The translations under genes and the position numbers were made by a program. The notes beneath the pieces are model-generated. The model was given only the letters and a program-made list of their open reading frames with translations, ran no database searches and was not told where the DNA came from. Source: Myrica gale (Eukaryota; Streptophyta; Magnoliopsida; Fagales; Myricaceae). Taken from it: a DNA stretch of 64,000 nt. The stretch is from contig OZ005602.1 in the NCBI GenBank assembly GCA_963930655.1, positions 8,424,001 to 8,488,000 on the forward strand, read 5' to 3'. Positions 23,570 to 35,897 of this stretch are shown here, piece by piece; position 1 is the first letter of the stretch, and each line of letters begins with the position of its first letter.

Positions 23570-24790
23570 TCCACACATTCTAAAATCATTATTTTTATCA
23601 TTCGCATTATGATTGTTGGTATTGTAATTATTTTATGAATTTAATTTCATCATATGATGTCATGAGCTAATTAAGTATTTTTGTGGAGGGTGATAAAATT
23701 AATTATTTTATGGACTTGTAGAGGACAATGGACAGTCTACTATGGCACATGGCAGTGCATGAGAGCCTCATTAATGACAATGTTGTAATTCAATAAAGAA
23801 ATGAGTGACAATTAAATCTCAACCCTCATTCTAGCCGACTATTTTTCCCTACACACACACACTCTCTCTCCTTGGCCGACTATTTCCTCTATTTTTTCTC
23901 TCTTTATTTTCTAGCCGCACCTTTTATCTCTCATTTTTTTCTTCTCTCTTTTTCATAACCTAGTTTCATCTTTCACTTTCTCTCTCCTTTTTTTCCCTTC
24001 TTTTTCTCTCTTTGCCTCACCTCCCCTCATTATTTTTTGTCTCATATTTTCTCTTTCTTTCATTTATTTTCTCTTTGCCAAAAATCCTACTTTTTCTCTC
24101 ATTCTTTTCTTTATTTTATACGGCACTCTTTTCTCTCTCTTGTTTTTCCACCTTTTATTTTTCCTTTTCTTTCTTTCCTCTCCATATACTTATTCTCTTT
24201 GGTCGAATATCACTTTCTCTCTCTTTTATTCTATTTTCTCACGGTTTCCAACATAAAGTTTTATTAGTTTTTAGATTAATTTATTTTATAATTTATTATT
24301 CTAACGTCTTATATATCAATTTCAAGGATTTAGATTTAAGTTTCTCGTTATTTAATTTTCTATAATTTCTATTTAAATTTTGGATTATGTTATTATTATT
24401 TTTTTCTTTTAACTTGAATATTGTGTTGTAATAAGATAATATTATTTAATCCAAGAATCTTGTATTGTCTTTATTTATTTATTTATTACTTATCATACTT
24501 ATTGTCATTTATTTTTCGTCATTTATGCTCTGTCATTTACTTATCATTATTTATTTTCTGTCATTTACTTTAATGCATAGTCTTAGTTTACTTTTTGTGT
24601 TGTTTTAATTTTATTTCGAACTCTCTAAAATCCAAAAATATGAATCTGAATTGTGCTCAGTAAACACTTTTATATTATGGTTTTTACGGGAGTTTGAAAT
24701 TATTCTATTTTTCTGAGGAGACGATCTGATCTTTTGAGTTAATTATTACATGACAAAACTATAATATTTGGGATAACTTTTATGTTGCTT
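23570..24790 (+). repeat. CT-rich stretch, possible degenerate LTR
   Basis: Contains a C/T-rich segment with repeated 'ggccgactattt' words, then 'tcatttattttc(g/t)tcattta' words, and ends with a gaggagacgatctgatctt phrase like the 3' ends of some large plant gypsy LTRs. I found no partner LTR or target duplication. Open frames here are a composition effect. Confidence 0.3.
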
Positions 24791-25630
24791 ATTTTAGAGT
24801 GAGTCAGTGACACGCAACGCAAACTCCATAGCCCAATACTACAGTTTCCAACGTTTCGTCGTCAAACCCAGCGTTATTGCCACAACGACAAGCAAAAAAA
24901 TTCACCCCTTCTGCGGCTGCGTGCCACAAGGTCCAGCACCTCTTTTCCGAGTGGTTTGACCTGCTCCCCACATGTTGATCACCCATATTTGAATAGTGCA
25001 ACGGGTCCATAACAGGCAGGTTTGACCCACTGGTGCCCCCATGGTGGAACATGTTTGAATACTATAATGGGTCCATACCAATAATTTTTTACCTACTCAT
25101 GATCGATGCCACCGGGGTTGAACGAGTCCATAATAGATAAATAGAAAATGAAAGGTCTTGCATATACTGATTATGCCCAAAATCACCTGGATGAAGGAAC
25201 GATCAAGGAGCCTGGTGTAGAGCCTGAATCTATAAAAGAGCGAAGGAAGGGTGACACCGAAGGGAAGCCTCTTATGCTTAAGTTAGGACTTGCTTTGGAA
25301 ATAACTAAGGGATTTTGTAAGTATTACAGAGGTGAAAAATAAAAGCGGGTACCTCGTTTATATAGGCATAGGAAAGGAATATTACCGCTTGGAGTGGCTC
25401 AGTATTTAATAGTTGGTTGATGTCCTTGGTTTAAGGGCCTAGTCTTCTCGGAAAAGGTAAGAGATATAGTTCCCTTACCGAGTTTGAGGCTTTAGTCTTG
25501 TTGTTTAGCCGGTACTAGGCCTTTAGTCTCATTGGGTTGTGCACATATGAGACTCTATATGTATTCTCCCTCCTTCCGGGAGTCGAAAGGGGGGATGGAT
25601 GTGGGCCCTACCTGCCCTCATAGCCCAATA
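24790..25630. other. intergenic, nothing recognised
   Basis: No recognisable domain. The last 250 bases could be leader or spacer of the element-derived reading region that follows. Confidence 0.4.
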
Positions 25631-25631
25631 A

Positions 25632-28600
25632 GTGAAGGAAGGGAAGGGAGTCGAACATAACACGCCGCTCATTTCAAGGTTTTTAAGTGAGGTTGTTGAA
25701 GGGCTCTACAACACAATGGCTCATGCTTCCGATTCTGAGCTAGGAGGTGATCTTACTGGTTCCAGGAACGTTTCGAGCCATACATACATTACGTTGGCAG
25801 AGCTCAAGGTCAAATACTTCATCCCATCTGTCATTAAAATGCAGGTTCCTTGGAAAACGGACCGCGTCTTGCTTCCTTTTGAAGGTGAGGTGGGATTTTT
25901 TATGATACTCTGGATGGAGGCACCCAATTCCCTTTAATTTGGGAAATCCTCAAACTTTTTGACGTCTTTTCCTTGGCCCCTAGTCAATTGGCCCTTAATG
26001 GGTGGAGGTTGGCTCTAGATTTTTTCACTATATGGAAGCAATTGTTCACTGAAGATTGCTCGACTCCATGGAAGGAGTTCATGTATTGCTACAAAATAAT
26101 GAAATGTGAAGAGGGGGTGTATTTTTTCTAAGCTCGGTGAAAAATGGCAGTTTTTTTGGTCTCCCCTCCAACAACAAAGGTTGGCGACATAAGTTCTTCT
26201 TTGTTTCAGAGGAGGGTTGGGAATACCCTCTAAAGAGGCATACCCTCTCCTTGTGGCTCGAGTATGGGGCATGCCACTTGCTCCAGGTAATGCCTCTTAG
26301 GCCTTTCTCTATTTCTGTCAAGGTTTTTGTTTCATTTGATTGCTTTTTTTTACCTGTTCATTCGACGATGCTTGGTAGTTCGGGAAGAGCCGGAACTGGA
26401 CAACGCAAAAAATCTCGAGTTTTCCATGCTTTTGAAAGTAGGCCTTGGGATATCAACAAGTTGTTGTCATCTATCCCTTACTCGACCCCTCCTACTTGGG
26501 ATAGTGTCAGGCTTCTGTCAGGTAATTTTGATCTATTTGTAATGCTATCTTATCCCACAAGCATCCATTACATGCCACTCTTCTTCTAGCATGGATTAAG
26601 TGTTGGAACCAGGAGATCACACCGGAAAGGTTCGTTGAATCAGAGCAGTCCAAGTGTTCTGCCTCCTTCAGATCCACCCACATAGCTTTGAGTGAGAGAG
26701 TTTAGAAAGAGAAAGTCTAGAGAGAGAAACTCTTTCATGAAAACGAATTCGTTAAAATGAATTCTCTCTTTTCTCAAATGATTTCTGAGCTCTTTACAAT
26801 GACTGACTCAGAACTCAACTGGGCTATAGCGTGAGATCATTAGGGATCTTAAATCTCGGCCGTAGGATCATCATGAAAAACTCTTTTCATTAACCCTCTT
26901 ATATTTTGTATTCTAAATTTATGGGCTTCTACAAATTATGATAATATCCATTAACATATCACAATTGACCCCCGAGATAATGAGATTGTTTTTGTGAAAT
27001 CTCTTTTGCTAACAATTATATGCTTATTTATTCTTCCACCATAATATATTCCACATGAGCTAATAGGACCGGGATACTATCACCGATTAAGTCCCCAACT
27101 CATATAATTTTTAATTCTCAGTTTGTCACTAGTTGGACTTCCAAAACTTTCCAAAATCATTTTCGCAAATATTTACTTAATATATTAAACAAGTAAAAAC
27201 CGTGAAAACACTTCACAAAATCTCACTGCGCAACATTTTTATAGGAGTCCAACAATATACAGACATAATGAATATACTGCTTTATCAAGAGACTGGTAGA
27301 TTCCATATTGAGCAATTATACAAATTCACTTACTATGCACAAGGCCCAACCTTATCTGGAATATTTGATCTACAAAGATCATCACCAAATGACTCAGTCA
27401 AAGCACAAACACACAATATGCAAATCTACATAACTTTCTCAGGTCTAAGGACAACATAAGTTATTTGTGTTGAATATCATTCTCTACATCAGTGATCGTT
27501 TCCAGAAGGTATTCATATTTGATCTGGTTCATGCGTGTACTCTTACATTGCACCCACTCGTCTGCTTAAGGTCACCAACTCAATGACGGAGTCCATCATT
27601 CTATCTTGTACATTAGCATGTACCTCGATCTAGAACAAAGTAAGTCAACAAGGATCCGAAAAGTCATACTCTACGCCTTCGATTCATTAATCATTGGCCT
27701 GACTTTTTTACAATGTTGCTCAACAATATGATATCTTATGTCATTGCAAGTACCCAAAATAATATACAAGTGATTAATCAATAACAATAATTATCTCATA
27801 ATTATGCAAAATGATTGGTTTTGAGGGCATACATCTAACATTAAGATCAAACGCTCTAAAAGTGCTTTAAGGGCTAGAGGGTTGGCCGAAGTCTTACTTG
27901 TAGCCCGGTCCCGTCACCTGGTAGCTCAGGCTACATGCCATAAGACAAGGGAGCAAATGCTTATTGGGGAAATGTCTTGTGATCCCCCAAGATTGGAGAA
28001 ACTCCGGCTAATTGACCACCCTTGCCTGCCAAGAAGGGTAAAGGTAGCCAGACACATTTAGCAGTGATGATGTGTTGGTCATTAAAAAGACATTAGGGGA
28101 TGCTTGTCCATCAAAGGGTGGCCTCCCCCAAACCGTGTTTCGCCCTAGTAAACGGAGAAGGCTGATTGATGAGGACAATGATGTTTCTGTCCAATCTATA
28201 AGTGAACAAGGGGACTTCCTTCCTCCGTGTGGGTATCTTCCCCTTTGTCGAGTCTTCTTAAAGCTGACTCAAAGAGTGTTCTCAACCTTTTGTCCTGACT
28301 TGAGCTAGGTTCTATAACGTGACTCCGAGATTTGGTGCCTACGACGTTAGCTGAGGGCTCATCTTCTAACAATGTGAGAGGAAGGATTGCTAAAGCTGCT
28401 CAACATTCAATAATGGTAACCAGTTCTTGCTTCTTGAACAATCATTGTAGTTGTGTTTCTTAATCCGAATTTGTGCTAACAGATGGTGGCTAGTCTCCTT
28501 AAAATGTGGGAAAGCTCGAAGACGATCGAGTCATCTGTGGAAGGGCTCAAGGCTGAAAAGCAAAAATTCCTCTGATACCATTTAGCCCGAGATGATCAAG

Positions 28601-29200
28601 GTAGCTCAGGGGGAGGTAAGTGATCTACGGACCAGGATAGAAGAATTGACTTCGACCATGGCACACTTAGAGGACCAAGCTCAGGTAGGCGACTCCATCT
28701 AATAGAAACTTCAAGCAGTCTTAAATTCCCGGTCTGTCGAAATTGTTTGGTTCCAAACTGAACGTAAGGTACTTGTCGCTGAATTAGAGAGGGAACATCG
28801 CCAGATTGTGGACCTCAAAAGAGAGTTGGACTCGAGGATAGAAGGACTGAGTTGGGAGTTGTCTATGAAGGATGCTCAAGTCAATGAGCAGGAAGACCTG
28901 GTTCGGTCTGGTGAGACTAAATTGGCCTCTTCCCAGAGTAAGCTGTCGGGATTGGAAGGTGAGGTGCAATGCCTTGAGGGAGAAAAAATCTCTGTGTTGG
29001 AGGCCATAAAGGCTTTGGAGGTCCACTGTAGAGAGATGGGGCACAACTTATTATAGGTCCGTGCTGATTTGACCTCCAAGTGGTCCATTGGATTAATAAA
29101 GGTTTTGAGGTAGCATCCAAGGCGTTAAAGGATATGTACTCTCAAATTGACCTAACGGGTCTGCGTCATGAGGATTTTTGCATTGGCCCTAAAGTAGTGT
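25632..29200 (+). pseudogene. Transposase_28-type retroelement accessory protein, interrupted by a solo LTR
   Basis: The first block reads LAELKVKYFIPSVIKMQVPW, then LAPSQLALNGWRLALDFFTI, then NNKGWRHKFFFVSEEGWEYP. That is the pattern of the 'putative gypsy type transposon' family (PF04195, Transposase_28). Frames change near 25915 and 26130. After the solo LTR at 26601-27840 an open frame resumes (KRSKSALRARGLAEVLLVAR), followed by SKRRRLIDEDND near 28150 and a coiled coil at 28808-29056 (LKRELDSRIEGLSWELSMKD). The same domain order occurs antisense at 40.6-43.2 kb. In plant Tat-lineage gypsy elements such accessory frames lie antisense downstream of pol. No LTRs could be assigned to this copy. 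Confidence 0.72.
26601..27840 (-). mobile_element. solo Ty1/copia LTR with 5-bp target duplication
   Basis: Begins TGTTGG and ends CTAACA, flanked by TTAAG at 26596-26600 and 27841-27845. Read on the minus strand it starts TGTTAGATGTATGCCCTCAA, a start that I know from plant copia LTRs. It is 1,240 bp with no internal domain, so it is a solo LTR left by LTR-LTR recombination. Removing it rejoins the host frame of the Transposase_28-type region. Confidence 0.85.
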
Positions 29201-29204
29201 CTCG

Positions 29205-31262
29205 GGGAGTTCAGGTGGTATAACATCCCTGAATTCCACCAAGACATCTCTTACCTCACTTGGAGGTTCCCGCTCAAGTACCTTGGACACTTCCCTTAGT
29301 GTCACCAGATAAGTGAGCTCTCCCTTCTTTAGACCGTCCTCCAAATGAATAGCGAAATGGGACATTTCCCTTTTCTATTGCTTGCAACTTAGAGAAAGCA
29401 AGGACAAAGAAATACTGATTTTCATCTATGTGAATTTTTAGGATTAGGACAACCCAAAATGGGGGATGAATTGAGTTTTTTAATAAAAAAAATCGATTAA
29501 GTTTTGTGAACAACCTGACAAACCTCATTTTTTTGAAGAACACACCTTACCGAAAGGTCAGAAGAGAATCCCTGATTTCAAACAATGAAGTAGAGTGATT
29601 TTACAATAGCAAGACTCTCTCAATGAAGTGGATATTACAGTGAAAATCTATCTCTTTGATCTCACACAATAGCAAGGAAGCGAAAGTGTAAGTTATGTGT
29701 GAATGAGATGAAAAAGCTAAGATTTGAAGATTTTGATATCACTCAATCTTGATAAATGAACAATGGTCGTTCTATTATGTTTTGCAAGCATAAGAATGGT
29801 CTTTATATAAGTCTTCAAGCAAAAATAGTCGTTTCTAGCCATTTGAGACGAGACTATCAAAATTATAGTTGTACCGGTCGACCACTATAGGTGTCCCTTG
29901 TCCCAATGGTTATAAATGCAGGCGCACTGACATTTTGGAAAACTGTTATGGTCGACCGCCATATGAAGCGGTCAATTTTGGGTCGATCGCTATATCTAAA
30001 AATGTAGCCTTGTCATTTTAAACCTTTATTTTGACCATATTAATTTCATAAGAATATAAAAATAATTTGAGAGTTATAAATTGATAATTTGAAAATAATT
30101 TAAGACATTTTTATTTACCAAACTTGAGATAAAAAAAGTTTATGCTTGGTTTGAAAGATATGCAATGTGTGATCCAAATCATTGCTAGCAATGAGACCTT
30201 AGAGTTACAAAGTTTACCCTATAATCTTGAGTCTTCACTTCTAAGTCGCTTCACATGATTTGGTTGTTGCTTGATCGATTTGTATTTTCGTGCTCATCAT
30301 GATCTTTATTTTCCAGTTCAATTTCTTTATTGTTATCATTGAAATCATCCAAGGGCACAATAAGGAAATCCAGCCACCCTTTTCCATTCCACTACCTTCA
30401 AGGGGACTCTTGAGGCACTACCCAACACAAGTTGCTTGTCTCCTACAACATGGGTCTAGCCCTTGCGTTTTACCTCCTTCTCCTTACTCTGGGTCTTTCC
30501 TCCTTCCGTTCCCTCTTGCCCTTGTTCCGGGGCTTGGCTTCTGGTCCTCTTTAGTAGGGGCCTTGGATTGTCTGAAGTCCACAAATGACATGACTCAGTT
30601 GTCTCCATCGCAAAGGGAAGGTCTTAAACACCTTGCCTTCTCAGCTCTGCACATGCCTATCCTTGTAGGCTATACATAAAGTTGAAGAGCTTATCCGCCT
30701 TAGACATATCTTTAATGTCCAACATGAAGGAGCTAAACTCTTTCACATAATCCCTAATCGAGCCCAAATGCTTCAGCTTCTTTAGGGACTCCCTTGAAAA
30801 CCAAGATTTTTTGCAAGGCAATAATTGATCCTTGAGGTCCTTCCGTAAGGACTCCCAGGTGATAATCTTAGGTCGTCCTCCCCTGAGGTCGTCCTCAAGC
30901 CGAGATCACCACCAGAGTTTGGCATCCTTTATTACATACATTATTGCAACCGTCACCTTCTCTTCTTCAAGAACACGGACAACTCAAAAGAATTGCTCCA
31001 TGTCCCAGATAAATTTCTCTAGCACTTTTGCATATCGTGCCCATGTGAAAGGTAAGGGGTTTGGAACCTTAAATCGGGATGTTTGTATTGAAGTTTTTTA
31101 TGAGGGGAGTTTTTTTAGTTTTTCGAAAGAGTTTTTTTTTTGTGTGTTGCTTTTATACAAAAATTGAGGGCAATGATTATATAAAAAAATTATTGAAGAT
31201 TGAGGCAAAACTATTTAGGTCACTAATTTCCTCCATTAGAGCTACTGAATCTGACTGTAAGT
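29205..31262 (-). pseudogene. gypsy gag plus protease-RT linker remnant
   Basis: The minus strand from 31060 to 30345 reads the gag core: YAKVLEKFIWDMEQFF, VTVAIMYVIKDAKLWW, RPKIITWESLRKDLKDQLLP and SIRDYVKEFSSFMLDIKDMS. After an inserted LTR-like block (29430-30340) the linker between protease and RT follows at 29345-29205 (GLKKGELTYLVTLREVSKV, then VLVEFRDVIPPELP). RT, RNase H and integrase are missing; the element stops at the junction with the coiled-coil region at about 29203. Stops within gag (for example after DAKLWW and EQFF) show it is dead. Confidence 0.8.
29430..30340 (-). repeat. solo LTR-like block (copia family 1)
   Basis: Shares organisation and words with 32229-33486 and 35898-36520: gaattgagttt near the left edge, 'ttgtaccggtcgaccac' in the middle, and 'ttgaaatcatc' at the right edge. 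It sits inside the gypsy gag-to-linker region, so it inserted there later. Confidence 0.6.
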
Positions 31263-31264
31263 CT

Positions 31265-32228
31265 AAATAACAACCTAAGAGGGAGGTGAATTTGGTTTTG
31301 ACACAAATTAAATTTTTTTTAAGATATTGTAAGCAATTGAACAATAAAGCATAAGATCACCACAAGTAAATATGTACCAAATATTAAGACAGAGAGAGGG
31401 TTAGAGAGATGATACCACAAATTTAGGTGGTTCGGCCAACACTTGCCTAAGTCCACCCACAAGGCTATTAACTTCCTTGGGCTTCCTTCACTATTCTTCA
31501 AATAGCGAAAAAAATTTAGCTTCTCGGGTTCTAAGGAACCTTTACAAAGCATTTTTCGAGCTCACGCTTTAAATCACTCCACAAATCTCAAAACCTAAGG
31601 GATTTCTACCTACACGAGTAGGACAAGTGTTTACCCAACACTCAAGTGTTTACAAAAGGATGGGTACGATAAATATTAAATATTGGCTCTCAAAGCCAAA
31701 TAAACAAGTGGAAAGCACAAAGGTGTGTAAGAAGACAAGAATCTTAGTAGAAAGCTGAAGTTTGACAAAGGAATTACAAGCTTTCTTGGTAGGTGTGGTC
31801 TTCTCTCTTCTTCAAAAAACTTTCTCTCTCTAGAAGTTAGGTCGTAGAAATAATAGCAAGTGTAATCGCAAGAAAGTTGTCTTCTTCTGTTTAACATCTT
31901 CTATTTGAACCTTATTTGACTTCAATGGTCTTCAAAGCTAACAAAAGAGTTGTTGGAAGGACATCCATGACATTTTAGAGCCTTTTAAATGGTGGTGTCG
32001 TTCCAAATTTTATTCAAAGTCGTTGTTTGTGTCGACACATGGTTAGCATGTGTTGACACATTAAAAAATGATCTGGAGTTGTGCTCTAAGGAAACAGTGC
32101 AATGTGTCGACACCAGTCTTCAATGTGTCGACACCATGGAACTTGGTCTGGAAATATTGTCTCGGATGTTAGTGCAATGTGTCGACACCATGACACTTCA
32201 AAAATTGGTCTGGAATTTATAATTCCTA
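31265..32228 (-). repeat. copia-like LTR family 2, left part
   Basis: Contains the 'ggtggttcggcc...cctaagtccaccc' phrase common in plant copia LTRs and several copies of the palindromic decamer GTGTCGACAC in the context caatgtgtcgacaccatg (32030-32190). It appears to continue at 36521-36980, so the family 1 element in between is an insertion into this LTR. Confidence 0.55.
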
Positions 32229-33486
32229 TGATTAAGGCAACTTAAGAGGGGGTGAATTGAGTTTCCAAACTTTTTCGTTTATCCCAAAATCGTGTTTGCA
32301 AAGTAAAGACTAGATTTGCACAAGTGTATTGATGCAACAAGTGTAAATAAGTGTTAAATGTAAAGATTAAAGTTAGAGAAGCAAACACGAGATTTTTAGG
32401 TGGTTCAGCAAACACGCCTACATCCACCCCTCAAGCTTCTTTATAGAGCATTGAGGTTTTCCCACTATCTTCCAAATAGTGTACACTCTAGATTTCGGAT
32501 GCTAGAGAATCGTACAAGTGTTTTCCCGAGTTCAACACTCACAACCCATGTGGTTTTTCGGGCGCACCACTCACAATCTAAGCAAGCTTGAGATATACCC
32601 TCTCTAAGCTTCTTATTTAGTGAACAACCTCACTAAAGGAATCACCTCTTATGGATATGAAGATACAAGAATAAAATTCTCTTAAATAGTGGATATAAAA
32701 ATGAAAAGCTCTATCTTTTTCATTGACACAATGACAAGGATAAGAAAGTGTAATTTGTGTTAATGATATGAGAAATATGAAATAAGAATGGTTAAGATAT
32801 TTCTTAAGCTATATAAATGATATGTGGTCGATCTCTCTCCTTTAAAGACAATAAAAATGTCATTATATAGGCCTCATTGGAAAACTAGCCATTGGGGGTC
32901 GATCAAACAATATTACCGTTGTACCGGTCGACCGCTTCAACTAGTTGTTGCCCAACGATCATAAAATTTGAATGCGGTTAAATTTTTATCTTACGCGCTC
33001 GATCGTCCGCTATAAATAATTTTTTTCATCTGTTACAGCTGGTTGACCACTTCATGTAGGGGTCGACCGCTACAATTCATTTCATAGACCTTTACAACAA
33101 AAAGTCTTTTCTGACAATTTTGAAATCCCAATTTCAAAAACCAATTTCCCAAAAGTATACACAAAGTTTAGGAGTTTATAAATGGTTGATTTGAAAACAT
33201 TTAAGACGCATTTTGGTTTTCAAACTTGTGAGAAGAAAATTATGCACGGTTTGAAAAATATGCTAGTGTGTGATTAAAATCCTTGTCAAAAGTGAAACTA
33301 AGATTTAAAAGGTTATACCCTATGGTCTTGAATCTTCACTTTTGAGCTCATTGCATCTTCTCGATCTTCAATCTTCTAGTCTTTGACTCTTTGATAAAAA
33401 TGACTTTGTATTTGAAGATGTTCATTTTGTAAACTTAATCCATTTATTGAAATGATCAAAATATCGATTGTGAACAAAAACTAACA
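32229..33486 (-). repeat. copia family 1 LTR (3' LTR of the nested element)
   Basis: Read on the minus strand it begins TGTTAGTTTTTGTTCACAAT directly after a polypurine tract (TCAAAAAGGGAGAT, complement of 33487-33500). That is the typical end of a copia internal region. It contains 'gtcgaccgc' words in the U3/R area and 'ggtggttcagcaaacacgcc'. The outer edge near 32219-32229 is approximate. Confidence 0.65.
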
Positions 33487-33651
33487 ATCTCCCTTTTTGA
33501 TGATGACAATAAATTGATAGTTTTGGGATGATTCCCCCTATCTTTTGCAATTGGATAGTCATTTGAAACTTGAGACAAAACATTAGTAGCCATTGGATTC
33601 ATAAAAGAATAATACAATCAATGTTCATAATCCAAATCATAAGCCTCGGGA

Positions 33652-34065
33652 AGCGTTATCTTTTATGTTTAACAGCCTGCCCACCCTGGAAACGGCTCAG
33701 CCGGAGGTAGGGTCCAGCGGCTGGAAGAGCACCGCACTTCGCGTGGTGTCCGGTGCGCCCCCGGCGGCCCTTGAAAATCCGGAGGACCGAGTGTCATCCA
33801 CGCTCGGTCGTACTCATAACCGCATCAGGTCTCCGAGGTGAACAGCCTCTGGTCGATGGAACAATGTAGGCAAGGGAAGTCGGTAAAATGGATCCGTAAC
33901 CTCGGGAAAAGGATTGGCTTTGAGGGCTGGGCACGGGGGTCCCAGTCCCGAACCCGTCGGCTGTCGGTGGACTGCTCGAGCTGCTCCCGCGGCGAGAGTG
34001 GGTCGCCGCGTGCCGGTCGGGGGACGGACTGGGAACGATCGTTTCGGCGGCCTTGACACCCCCCC
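33652..34065 (+). pseudogene. 25S rRNA fragment
   Basis: About 400 bp matching the middle of plant 25S rRNA as I know it: tttaacagcctgcccaccct, cggctcagccggaggtaggg, cgcccccggcggcccttgaa, gaacagcctctggtcgatgg and gactgctcgagctgctcccg. Neither end of the rRNA gene is present. Scattered changes (gcacttcgcg for gcacgtcgcg, gtgtcatccacgctcgg for gtgccgtccacgcccgg) show a decaying copy. It cannot be a working rRNA gene. Confidence 0.92.
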
Positions 34066-35897
34066 TCGACACCACCCATGGCTTAGCCTTGGTGCCCACG
34101 ATGTGTCCTCGACACCCCCCATGGCATGCCTCGACACCCCTAATGACATGGCCTTGGTGCCCACTGGGTGGCCTTGACAGCGCCCACGACATGTCCTGAT
34201 AGCCCACGTCGCACTCCCGGGGTTCAAACTCTTCTACCGCTACTTGGGGCGACGAAACCACCCAAAACACATTCCTAAATTCATAACAATACATTTGGAA
34301 GGTGTTCCAACCGTCGTCTCCACCGCTTTTCCTATTTTTTATTATTTTTTTCGTTTTCCCATTAAAATAATTATATAAAAAAATTATGTTTCTCCAAAAT
34401 TTATATGGCTTGTTCCATCCTCGAGCTTACATTTTTCTTAGCATCCCTGCAAAATTTCATTGCCAAAGTACAGATACTTCCCCTCAATGGGTTAGCCTTG
34501 GTGCCCACGATGTGTCCTTGACACCCCCCATGACATGCCTCGACACCCCCCATGGCATGCCCTTGGTGCCCACTGGGTGGCCTTGACAGCCTCCATGGCA
34601 TGTCCTGACAGCCCACGGTGCACTCTCGGGTTTCAAACTCTTCTACCACTACTTGGGGGCGACGAAACCACCCAAAACACATTTCTAAATTCATAACAAT
34701 ACATTTGTAAGGTGTTCCAACCGTCGTTTCCCACGCGCCTCCTATTTTCTATTTTCTATTTTTTGTTTTTTGTTTTTTCCCATTAAAATAATTATAAAAA
34801 AAATTATTTCTCCAAATTTTATATGGATTGTTCCATCAACTTCCTTACATTTTTCTTAACATCCCTGCAAATTTCATGGCCAAACTCCAAGTACTTCCCC
34901 TCTAAAGGTCCTTATGTTTCCTCGGACAAGTTGATGTTTCCTGGTGCCAGATGGGAAAACTCCCAAAATGCTCTTTAGGGGGGGCACGCAAGTCACTCAA
35001 CATGGGTCTGGCAGCAGGCAGCCCCATGCGCCCACCTCACATGTGCAAGGGGGTGTGCACATGCAAAGGGCGTTTGCCAACCCCGACCCCCGCACCGATG
35101 GCGGAGGTAGCGGCGCCTCCACCGCTCCGGCGGTGGTTCCGACGGCGGTTTCCGGCGACTTTTTCCGGGGACCGTTGTCATGAGATTTGCTGCATGGGGG
35201 AGATGCCTAGGCACTCGATAGCTTTCTTGACACAATGCTTTGCACGACGGATGGTGTTTGTTTCACCCAGTGCCTCTTGCAAGCTGTTCGACGACGGCAA
35301 TTGAGCTGTGTAGGCTTGCTCGCACGTTGTGAATCCCTCCATGGGGTGCCACTCGAGACGACTTTATGGTGGTCGAGCCTAATTGTTCGGGTGTTTCCTC
35401 AGTGACATGCTCGTGCACGACGGCTGGTGTTTGTTTCACCCAATGCTACGTGCGAGCCAACTGGTGGTGACATTTGAGTTGTAATGGCTTTGCTCCCATG
35501 GGGCTTGTCTCGTCGTGACGGTTTACGTGATGTTGTCGACTTCATTGGGGTCGAGCCTCGTGCTTGTTGTTCTTGAGGTGTTGCCTACGGACGGCGGAGG
35601 GTGCTATTAAGCGCTTGATGCATGAAAATGGGCATGCCGACGATGGAACCCTAGCTGGTAAGGCTTGGCTTTCGTGGGGTTGACCCCCCCTCTTGTATGC
35701 TCTCATGGGACTTGATCCCTGGTCGGTTTCCTTTGTGTTGGCTTTTGTTTTCACCCCTAGCGGTTCCGGTTCGGCGCCATTCGATGCTTCCACATGCTTA
35801 GCCAGTCTCTTGCGGTTGGTTTGGTTGTGGTTCGTTCGGTGGTGTTGTGGCTTGGTGTACGTGATAGCGTGTGAGTGGTATTAGGGTTGTATGGTCT
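34066..35897 (+). repeat. rDNA spacer-like (IGS/ETS-like) sequence with subrepeats
   Basis: GC-rich sequence continuing from the 25S fragment. A block of about 250 bp (ttagccttggtgcccacgat through cataacaatacatttg) occurs at about 34083-34315 and again at 34491-34712. A second subrepeat with ggtgtttgtttcaccca occurs near 35250 and 35427. Composition, tandem subrepeats and the neighbouring 25S suggest intergenic or external transcribed spacer, but spacers diverge quickly and I cannot confirm it. Confidence 0.5.

Noticed and set aside
24012..24365. Phe/Leu/Ser-rich 117-residue frame resembling a membrane protein
   Set aside because: Produced by a C/T-rich low-complexity tract, with no start context or homology that I can support.
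33652..34065. Functional rRNA gene
   Set aside because: Only about 400 bp of 25S with substitutions and no gene ends.
33794..35304. Open frames over the 25S and spacer-like region
   Set aside because: They lie on rDNA-derived sequence. GC-rich non-coding DNA often lacks stops.
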